DNA of 53,039 bases from Fragilaria crotonensis (Eukaryota > Bacillariophyta > Fragilariophyceae > Fragilariales > Fragilariaceae). Below are positions 10,808 to 19,639 of this stretch, piece after piece (the stretch's first letter is position 1; each line of letters opens with the position of its first letter). The notes under the pieces are model-generated. The model saw only the letters and a program-made list of their open reading frames with translations, had not been told where the DNA came from and ran no database searches. The translations under genes were made by a program, and so were the position numbers. The stretch is taken from assembly GCA_022925895.1 (NCBI GenBank), contig JAKSYS010000435.1:1-53039 (forward strand). The letters run 5' to 3'.

Positions 10808-11928
10808 ATGATTGCGACACGCGTTTGCAAGGCTTTGAATCGCATACCCCGTCAACAACTCTTACTTGCATCTTGGTACACAGTAAGCAGCCCGGCATTC
10901 GAGGCGGCGATGGCTAACGAGTTGTGCGATGTGTATTCGACACGCATCGAAGGCGACAGATTGTACGTGACAGTCCAAGACTCTGGTTGCGGGCCACAAA
11001 TAACGGAGAAAACAGTCACATCGGCCATCCCGGAGACTGTTTTGAAGTATGAACAACACACGAGAAAGGTAAACGCAGCCAAGAGGGCCTCGGCCGATGT
11101 CACGGAAGATGATCATCTTCGCGTCATCTATGTTGATGATCACTTGGTGGTTGTTGACAAGCCATCCGGTGTTCTCTGCGTTCCAGGAGTGAACCATCAC
11201 TCATCTCTCTTGACGATCGTTCACGAAAAATTTGCCCCTACCATTTTGCCTATGGACCGAATCGTTGTTCATCGACTGGATATGGATACCTCCGGTTTGG
11301 TAATTTTCGGACGAACTATGGAGGCCGTGAGCAAGTTGCATCAACAGTTCCGTGATCGGCATGTGGAAAAGTCGTACCAAGCGCTCGTTTGCGGTCACGT
11401 CATGGCGAATGCTGGTACGATCGACTTGCCCTGCAACGAGATCACGAACGGCCTCCCTTTATGCGCGTCTCAACGCCCTGATCCGAACAAGCCGCTGCAC
11501 AAGCTGTACAAGATTTACAACACTTTGGTTATAAAAGCATGCAACGTAAACCAAAATCGAGTGCGACGGAGTTTCAAGTCTTGTCGCGGGAGTATTACAT
11601 GGGCGAACAGTGCCTGCCCGTCACGCGGGTTGCACTGAAACCAATCACCGGAAGGACGCATCAGCTTCGAGTTCATTGTGCTGCATTGGGCCACCCCATT
11701 GTGGGTGATCCTGCTTACGGGATTTACGGCGAAGCCTCACCAAACGGTGGGATATTGGAGGCGTACATGGATTCCCTTTCGCCCAATAGAGCGTCGCTTG
11801 AACTACAACGTCAACTCAATGCTGCTCTACCATTAGTCAGCACCATGTGTTTGCATGCCAAGGAACTTTCCCTCATGCATCCTTTGACCGGAGAAGACAT
11901 GACCTGGGAGGCACCAACTCCATTTTGA
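10808..11928 (+). CDS. RluA-family RNA pseudouridine synthase (one frame break)
   Basis: The enzyme isomerises uridine to pseudouridine in rRNA or tRNA; the target cannot be told from sequence. The catalytic motif is [18 protein letters not shown], with the Asp of HRLD as nucleophile. Upstream is the family strand [19 protein letters not shown], and downstream the conserved [20 protein letters not shown] followed by PAYG. The first Met (10808) leaves about 100 N-terminal residues without a clear S4 domain; an in-frame Met at 10910 is an alternative start. The frame shifts once near 11525, where one missing T in a T run would join KLYKIYNT to the [11 protein letters not shown] frame. The C-terminal part then runs to EAPTPF at 11928. 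Corrected length is about 373 residues. Confidence 0.88.
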
Positions 11929-14403
11929 ACAAACACGTACGTTCAGGTGTTCATGACATGGTCTAGCAGTACAGGCTGTACACTGTACCAGGTACCGTCG
12001 TACACTGTACAGGCACAGGCGGACACTTTGCGCGCTTTGAGGATATCTCCTAGAGTAGAGTACTGTACCAGGTACTCGAGTACCGGCGGGTGCAAGTACT
12101 TGTACTCGGGGTAATGAGTAATGATAGTTGGAAGGTGGACCCACTGGACATTGACCTAACTACTCTAACTTGTTCGTTTTATTCAAGGAAAGTGCCTCAG
12201 GGAGCGTCCGGACAAGAAAACTTGGCACCAAGTTTCGAAGTTTTCGAAGTGCTCGAACTAATCGACTCGTGATTCAACTTCGAATTCTGAGTTAGTGGGA
12301 CTCGTCTTTCGCGACTTTTCGATTCGAACCTAACGAAAGACTTTTATCCAAGTTTGCAATGCCAAGTTTCATATCCTATTAAGCTATTTATTTTAGACCA
12401 CTCATTTTGTTAGAGTGATTATGCTTCAATAGAAACAGATGCGTCGCGGTGCGAATGATTTGTTCATTCGTCCAATTGATGAAAACAATAATCCAAGCTG
12501 CATCATCGAATCGAAGAGCCTTGCTCATCATTGCTGAGACAACAGAAGAGCGGGAGAGCAAGGCCAAGCGATGCGCATCGGAAGTGCGGCTGACTTGCTT
12601 TGTTACCTGCTTTGTTAGCGGTTCGGCTCGGTACCCCTTCCAAGAATTGTGATCATACCGCTTTCCAGAATCCATTCCAGTCACTTCAATACCAGCGTTC
12701 ACCCAACAAAGCGTTCGTTATCACGTTGCAGCCAGAAACGTTCCCAATGTCGAGATGTGTGTTCACTGTCGGAATGATTTTGCGACCAAGTGAATAGCTT
12801 CAGAGTTAGTGGTGATTCGAAAGCACTTCAGTTTTCAGCGCAATTGTGACGACGACGCGAACTATCTTATCGGAGAGCATTCGCCGAGCAATAATGAATG
12901 TGCAAAGTAAAGTGGAACTGTACGTTTGAACAACATCTGGGCAAGTGACGAATCATTGGTACTCGGACAAGTAACAATCCTCCGAGAACAGCACACACAC
13001 ACGTTACACTACCGGTAGTTGATTACTTCAATCAAACACTCCTTCCTAAACCCGGAGCAATGTAATTAATGTTATAGCTCTAGTATCAGTACCCCTTCAA
13101 ATGTTGGCACTATCAAGCACTGTTTACTCTCTCCACGTCCGCTGCAAACTTTAGAACACAAGACTTGGAGATCAGCAACGAGGTGAACAAGTGAACCGTA
13201 GAGGTGGAACATCGACATATGTAGAGTCTACCGGTAGAGGCGTACATCGAATGTCCAATGACAAATGACGACGACGTGGTACTCACGTTCGACCTACGAA
13301 GCGGAAACTTGGGAGTTCAGAACTTGGAAACTTGGATCTGCAGTTTTCTTGTCCGGACGACACTTCAGGACAAGAAAATTGGAGATGACATTATTTGGTT
13401 ATGTGCCCTTGGAACTTCGTGCGAAGTTTTGTTGTCCGGACTCTGCCTCAGTCGTCATGCAGTCATGAGGTAGCCATCATCCGCAAAACAATACCCTCAG
13501 AAATGCATGATGATTACAATGGACAAATTTTACGATACATGTTTCATGGTCTATTTCACTTGCAGGATTTACGCATGCGAGAAGAAATTCCTCGTATGGG
13601 AATATGTCATACGGTCATAAGTTATACAGTAGAAGACATTTGCATATTCCTCTAGAGTAGCTACTGTACCAGTATGCATAGCTTACTTTTTTTTTTGGGA
13701 CGACTCTCCAGAAGGAGGTCCGGTAAAATGAGGTTCCTTCTCGTAGCTTCTACATGCAATTAATACCAAGCAGAAGTGCGTGGTCCACACGACTGGTCGT
13801 ACCCCGTACAAGGACTCTACTAGTAGGAGAACATCGGACGGAATACAACTCCGAGGAGTACAAGTAGCATGTATGCAGTTTTTATTGTGAACTCGGAGTG
13901 TCGGTACTGGTACTGTATCTCTGTAGTAGTACGCAGTACGTATCATATCATACAGATGAACCTGAAGATTCTTGAAGATTCATCAGGCGATGTTTCATGT
14001 GTCATGTGTCATGTGTCATGTGCCATATTGATCGTGCACCACTGATATGTAAATATGTTGGTATATTTCAATAAGTGAGGTATTTTTTGGTCCCCAGTAT
14101 CCTTTTTTTATTTGCCAATCCTCAACGAAATTACCCGGACTTTTTTTCACTCGTCCTATGGTCGACTCCGATAGATTAGAACAACAAAAAGAAAGGCCTG
14201 GTAAATGACGGTTTAAAAAGGAGGAAGGATAGCCAAATTTCGTAATTGCTGGACCTCTATGGGGATAAATTGATGTGACGAGCAAGAGCGGCTATGACGG
14301 TGCTGGATGCACACGCCAAACGTCCAATGGGGGGTTTGCCCATGCCACGATCAGGTCATCACACAAACACAACTTTCATCGAGGATCGTTCAAATAAGAG
14401 CTC
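11929..14403. other. Gene-poor intergenic region
   Basis: About 2.5 kb holds no supportable gene. It contains a very GTAC-dense segment (11960-12115), the degenerate inverted repeats annotated at 12189-13456, a CA run near 12995, T runs near 13687 and 14104, and a (TGTCATG)-type repeat near 13994-14020. The open frames at 13258-13655 overlap the inverted-repeat segment and show no domain. Confidence 0.5.
12189..13456. mobile_element. Candidate degenerate TIR element
   Basis: A segment near 12196-12240 (GTCCGGACAAGAAAACTTGG) has an inverted partner near 13408-13455 that matches about 36 of 45 positions. A further inverted copy of GTCCGGACAAGAAAACT lies at 13338-13358. This pattern of terminal and subterminal inverted repeats around about 1.2 kb of non-coding DNA suits a decayed non-autonomous DNA transposon. 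No target-site duplication or transposase is visible, so the ends are approximate. Confidence 0.35.
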
Positions 14404-16158
14404 ATGGTTCGACTACTGCAGCTATTGGCACTCCTTCTTTTCGGTTGCTACCCGGGGCATTCGCAGTCACTGAAGAAGTCCACTCGCATTGTCGGTGGTT
14501 CTGTAGTGACGAACAAGGATAAGTATTCCTATTTCGCCCTTGTGAACGCGAGGTATACCGATGGCACGGGGACAGTTCGTACGATCACGTGCGGAGGGAG
14601 TCTCTTTACTTCGTCTGCCGTATTGGTAAGTAGTGACGAGATGCTGTGTATCCCTTCTCATCCTCACTTTCTGTTCTAGTTTTCTGGCTCTCACACGTCT
14701 GTGCATTCCCTTCTTTGTTGCGTCTGCAGACAGCAGCCCACTGTCTATCGAATCCAAAAATCACGGCCATCACTATTACTCTCGACAACGGTTCAGAGGT
14801 GCGAAGAGTACGGGCCAAGTCTTGGGTCACTCATCCATCGTTTGATCCTTCTTCGGCTGTTAACGACATCGGTGTGATTCGATTGGCTCTGACAGTGCCC
14901 AGCAGGTCCTTCGAGCCAATAGCCACCCGATTCTCCACCGGATTTCCGCAACAGGGAAGGTGACTACTGTCATTGGTTTTGGATACACAAGCCAAAACGG
15001 TCCACTCCGATGATCTAAGGCGGGTTCAATTGACAGTACGAGATGGCGCCGTGTGCGACAATGTGTTTGCATCCTTCAAAGAGACGATTGAAATCTGCGC
15101 CGGTGGGTTAGGAAGGTATGCCACACCTCAGCGATCGCCTGCTATGCTCGATTTCGATAATCTTCATGATTCGACACTTTAGACTCACCACGTGTATCTT
15201 CCCTGCAACAAAGGTCCCATGTTCAGGTGACTCGGAGGACCCATGGTTGTGATAGAAAGTGATGGCACTCATCTCCTAGCAGGTATTGTTTCGTACGGAG
15301 GCGACGGGTGCAACGAATACCCTGCCGTCTTTACCCGTGTCAGTGCATTCCAAGTTTGGATCGCAGGCGCTCTCGACTCCGAACCAAACAAAGCACCGGC
15401 CTTGGGATGCTTCGCAGGGTCCAACTCAGTGGAGGTCCGCAATCGTGGACCTGTCCGTATGCAGGATTTGAAGCTAGGTGACGAGGTGATGGTTGGCCAA
15501 GGGAAGTACGAACCGATCTACAGTTTTGGCCATGTCGCTCCGGAGACGATCGCCACATTTCTGCACATTCAAACATCAAGGTCACAGTTGCGTCTCACAG
15601 AAGATCACATGGTGTTCACCTCGTCGCAGGGGGGCTGTACCAGCATCTTCTCTTCATGTGGGAGACTTTCTGCTCGGGGGCACGGGTTTGAAGGATCGCA
15701 TTGAATCGATAGAAGTTCTTCAAGACACTGGCCTTTTCGCGCCGTTTACACCGTCCGGTAAACTTATTGTGAACGACATTCTGGCATCGTCCTACGTCGC
15801 TGTAGTGGACCAAGAGGATCTCAATCTCGGCTGGACGATTCTAAATCTACATTGGTTGAGTCATGCAGTCCTATTTCCTCGTCGACTGATTTGCTGTCAT
15901 CTTGCAAGCTGTCCCTCCGAAACCTATAATTCGGAGGGAATTCCTCTGTGGATAGATCCTGTCTATCGAGCATTTTCGTGGCTGCTGAGTTTCAACAGCT
16001 TCGTAAGGGTTTCCTTGATTGTCACCATGGCTGTGGTAGCTACATTTGTTACTGCTGTGGAGACGTGGATCTGGTTTCCTGCCGCGATGATAGCATTATG
16101 CATGCTGTTGAGCCTGTCCGTGGCGCGCAAGTTCCACATCAAGATCAAGCGCAACTGA
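14404..16158 (+). CDS. Secreted trypsin-like protease fused to a Hedgehog-type Hint domain and membrane segments
   Basis: The start at 14404 gives a signal peptide (LLQLLALLLFGCYPGHSQS), then the zymogen junction TRIVGG. Exon 1 ends after CGGSLFTSSAVL; a 104-bp intron (14626-14729) leads to TAAHC, the catalytic His. The Asp lies in VNDIGVIRL and the Ser in CSGDSGGP, after a second intron (15116-15213). The protease ends with GCNEYPAVFTRVSAFQVWI. The Hint domain starts at GCFAG (Cys codon 15408) with VRMQDLKLGDEVMVG, the TxxH-like LTEDHMVF, then LHVGDFLLGG, and closes with LFAPFTPSGKLIVNDILASS, as in Hedgehog C-terminal domains. After it come HWLSHAVLFPRRL and two hydrophobic spans (about 16005-16130). 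Frame changes near 14960, 15003, 15114, 15234 and 15632 are needed; most lie in A or G runs. Function as an autoprocessed, membrane-linked protease is inferred. Confidence 0.85.
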
Positions 16159-16392
16159 ACGACCAGTTTTCTAATCAAATTGCTAAATCCTTATGGGTTT
16201 ACAATAGTAAGAATTAGTAACCAACGGTACAACATTCTCAGCGCGAACACGCTCCGGCATCACCCAATTCCAGAGTCAAATTCTATAACATTCGTTCGTC
16301 TAGCTTTCCACGTAGTCGGGCATGCCGCAGTTCGGTATTCACAGAGCCCTGTAGGTCTCAATTGTCATTGTCAGTACTCAATTTCTGCTGCG

Positions 16393-17556
16393 CTAGTGAT
16401 TCATTGCGCCCGGCCTCCAACATGAGGTCCAACCCTCTTCCGTGACCAATCCACCCATACCTCGTTCTTTGAACTCAGCGTCCCATTCTCGCTCTATGCG
16501 GCGCTGCTTTGCCAAGGTCGAAACGAAGAATGTCAATGCGAATGCGACTAGGAAGAGGGCGATCCCCGCCACTCGAAGGGGATGCAACGGAGTTGGTTCC
16601 AGCGGCTCGTAGTATGGTTGAGTCCATGTGGCATGTTCTTGACCAACGGTGGACGTTTGTCCAATGTTATCGATTCGCTTATCAAAATCGCCATCCTCCA
16701 AACGGATCGCCAGCGCCGACTGCGCAACCGACTGAACGGCTTGCAAGGCATCGTCGTCAGACATGTCTTTGTACTTAACGCCAACATGCAACAATGGATA
16801 CTTGACTAGCCATCCGGTAAAGTTAAATCCTTGTCGCGAGCGGTCTTCGACGACAAATTCAACTTGTTCGGGGCGAATGATGGATTCCCCTGTATATTTC
16901 GCGATCGCCAAGCCGTTGTCTTGCAATTCTCGCATGCGCCGACCCATTGTTGCTGTGCAGCTATCACCATTGTCGTTGTCAAGTAGGACAAAGTCCGTAT
17001 CTTCGCAGAGGACATACAATAGGGCATTCGTGATTTTGGTAACCACGGTTTGATTTTGTCCGCGACGCACTGACGCCGCCGTAACATCATCCGCTAATAA
17101 TGAAAAAGTAAGATTGACAAATCCCACAATTCCAGTAACCGATGGCGACGTTGACGGAAATTTTGAAGGACGTCCAGTCGACGGAAATTGGGATGGAGAT
17201 TGGGACGGAGATTGGGACGGAGATTGGGACGGAGATTGGGACGGAGATTGGGACGGAACTTTGGATGGGACTAAAGTGGAAGGAGACAACGTTGGTGGAA
17301 CAAGGACTCCAAGAGCTGATGGCTGTGCAGATCTGGTAGGAGCTGCCGTCGGTGATGGCGACGGATACGGTGACTCGGTTGGAAAGTCAAATTCAGTGGG
17401 AGATGCAGTCGGTACCTTATTCTTATTGTTGTTGTCTTGCAGTGACCGTGAATCAAGGACGTATTGGTTGGTTTTGGCTCCACGAGGCAAGCTGTGCGCC
17501 TCGGAGTGAGAAGAACAAATCAATAAAAATACCAAGGCTGAAGGTAATCGTATCAT
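16393..17556 (-). CDS. Secreted Ser/Pro-rich single-pass membrane protein
   Basis: A 387-residue protein with an intact frame. Residues 1-21 (MIRLPSALVFLLICSSHSEA) form a signal peptide. Residues 50-145 are Ser/Pro/Thr-rich, with five perfect QSPS-type units encoded by a 12-bp tandem repeat; this region is a likely O-glycosylated stalk. Residues 146-310 form a globular part with several Asn-x-Ser/Thr sites (NLTF, NQTV, NFTG) and two Cys. A transmembrane helix (VAGIALFLVAFALTFFVSTL) is followed by a short basic cytoplasmic tail. I do not recognise the globular family; similar Pro/Ser-stalk architecture is common in diatom surface proteins. It converges with the protease-Hint gene, with 234 bases between the stops. 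Confidence 0.75.
   Translation of the reverse strand: MIRLPSALVFLLICSSHSEAHSLPRGAKTNQYVLDSRSLQDNNNKNKVPTASPTEFDFPTESPYPSPSPTAAPTRSAQPSALGVLVPPTLSPSTLVPSKVPSQSPSQSPSQSPSQSPSQSPSQFPSTGRPSKFPSTSPSVTGIVGFVNLTFSLLADDVTAASVRRGQNQTVVTKITNALLYVLCEDTDFVLLDNDNGDSCTATMGRRMRELQDNGLAIAKYTGESIIRPEQVEFVVEDRSRQGFNFTGWLVKYPLLHVGVKYKDMSDDDALQAVQSVAQSALAIRLEDGDFDKRIDNIGQTSTVGQEHATWTQPYYEPLEPTPLHPLRVAGIALFLVAFALTFFVSTLAKQRRIEREWDAEFKERGMGGLVTEEGWTSCWRPGAMNH
17195..17254. repeat. Five copies of a 12-bp unit (GGAGATTGGGAC)
   Basis: Five perfect 12-base units lie head to tail inside the gene on the minus strand and encode a repeated Ser-Gln-Ser-Pro stretch of the stalk. Imperfect units flank the array on both sides. 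Because the unit is a multiple of three, copy-number change would keep the frame. Confidence 0.95.
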
Positions 17557-18463
17557 TGTTGTGTTAGCTCACTAAAAGAACTGAACAGAAAGGTTCCTCG
17601 GCCTTGATGAAGTGTTATGCGGTGTAGCTATTCCAGTCCTGAATTAATCCGAGTTTGAGATACTCTAGCATATACAAAAACCAAAGATCAGGAGTGCGGA
17701 ATGTGGAGGGTGGTGTTGAAGAGGAACAACGTAACAGTGCTGCTTGAAACACACAATTGTACTCGTGTACTCTCTCTAGAAGAGATGCGAACGGTTCACA
17801 TGTTAAATGCTTGCAGGTGCTGTGTTCTTTTTGTTTGCTCCTACCCCATCGTCGTAGTACTCTAGCAGTAGCACTGCTAGGGAGAATAGTAGTATCATAT
17901 TCCTAACCCTCTATGGATATAGCATATATACTATATACATCTCTTTCTTGTCATGTTGGGGACCACACGGGTTGTACCCTTCACGGAACAATGCATTCGT
18001 ATATTTGTAACTGTATATTTCAATAGTCCAGCTCCAAGCATATTGCGATACTATTACGATCGAACGCGCAGCCGAAAAATGGATACATTCTTTCCTAATC
18101 TGCTAGTACGATTCACTCTCGGAGTGCAGCGTGCAGCATTAGCAATTAGCAGTCACCACTCACGCACGACGGCTCGAGCTATCATATGACATACGCATTC
18201 CACCGTGTCTTTCTTGGGTAATTTGTGTACCAGGTACTAGTATTGTTTTTCTGCAGTGTAATGCTCCTTTTTTTGCGCTGAACGCTTGATACATGTGATT
18301 CACGATTCAAAACTATTATTATATGTCGTAGTCGGAGAAGCCATATTTGTACCCCACCCCCACACACCAAAAGGACTGAGACTCTAAAACAAGTTTTCGA
18401 AGATATGTGTATGCGAGTTCGGTATTTCAACACTTTTCTTAAACTAAAAGCTCCTATGTCATA
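17557..18463. other. Intergenic, no gene seen
   Basis: About 900 bases hold the promoter side of the minus-strand membrane-protein gene and otherwise show no coding signal. A TAGTACTCTAGCAGTAGCAC segment (near 17855) and ATATAGCATATATACTATAT (near 17920) are the only patterned words. Confidence 0.5.
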
Positions 18464-19193
18464 AGGCCAATCCTTATCTTGCGACGAAAAACCATTACCA
18501 AAATGCGATTTAATAGAAACCTAATAAAATCGCACGTCATTTTCGTTCTTGCGATTTTGTTACCCTTACCGTAAACTGTAACGAAAACGTTATTCGAAGT
18601 AGTCAAAACGGAATCTTGGTTTGCTGCTTCGTCCAGATCGGACATAGCATGACATGTCGCACGTCACGTACAAGTGCGACAAATCCAAATCATCAGCAAA
18701 TGACGACTCCGGCACCTTTCAACACGCAACCATCGGCAGTGCTGTCGTCTTGTGAACGAGGACGCGGGAGTAGCTACTGATGAATCATAGTAAAAGCAAA
18801 GCAGAGGAGGCCGTAGAATTGTCATTACAAACGAGGTTGTACAGTGTAGATTTGTTCTGTCTTACCGGCACTAGCTAGTCGTATTAGTATGTACTCGCCT
18901 ACTGTAGTCTGCAAGAACTCTGTCAGCCAATCAGCAACCTTCATTTTTAGGTGTCGCGAGGGAACATGGAATTTCAGTGCACTGTGGTCCATTTCGGTCG
19001 GCCAACCGAAATTAACTTAATTTCGGTTGCGAATAGGTTATGATTACAGAGACAACCAAAATGGCACAAGCTTCATAACCCGTTAGGGACAAAAGGGGGC
19101 CCATGGTAAGGGTTGATTTTCGTGACAACCAAAACCAAAATGACCCAAGACTCGTTTTGGTTTTGGTTTTGGTGGCAAGATAAGGATTGGCCT
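18464..19193. mobile_element. 730-bp MITE-like element with 19-bp perfect TIRs
   Basis: AGGCCAATCCTTATCTTGC at 18464-18482 is repeated exactly in inverted orientation at 19175-19193. Inside the ends, CAAAACC-type words recur near both termini. An internal perfect inverted repeat (AACCGAAATTAA, one spacer base, then its complement) occupies 19004-19028. No transposase frame is present, so it would be non-autonomous. No convincing target-site duplication is visible: the flanks are TGTCATA and AAATGAA. Confidence 0.7.
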
Positions 19194-19574
19194 AAATGAA
19201 CATTCAAACTCAGACGCCAGAATTCAATGATCAATGATATACACCGATACGTTTGCTTGTTTCATTGTGTAGAAAACGAATTTGATGACGTTTCGGTGAA
19301 ATGCCAGGTTTGTCACTATTCATCCTTCTTATTTTGCATTAAATATCGGACGGAGGGAGTATGTGTTATGCGTCATGACATGGAGCGACTACATAGGCTG
19401 TACCTGGTTGCAATGAAGGAAAAATGGTAACCCATGAGAAGACCCTATGATAGCACAATATAATAGCATTACTAACCCTGCCTACCTAAAATTATCACGG
19501 CAAATTGCATGCTTCGTTCGTCTCACAATGGCGGTCAAAGATCTCTCAAGATCTCCGTTGTGTCTTGAGCTGCC

Positions 19575-19639
19575 GTGTTTCCTCAAAAGCATCTGGAATC
19601 ATTATTGAGCCCATGAGTTAAATGCTTTTGAGGAAACAC
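19575..19639. repeat. 18-bp perfect stem, 29-base loop hairpin
   Basis: GTGTTTCCTCAAAAGCAT at 19575-19592 pairs perfectly with 19622-19639. A transcript in either direction would fold into a stable hairpin. It lies in gene-free DNA and is not followed by a T run on the plus strand, so a terminator role is not suggested. A MITE core or small-RNA precursor is possible. Confidence 0.7.

Noticed and set aside
17114-17509. Plus-strand open frame with a repeated GDWD peptide
   Set aside because: It is the complement of the QSPS repeat region of the minus-strand membrane-protein gene, which has a signal peptide and membrane helix.
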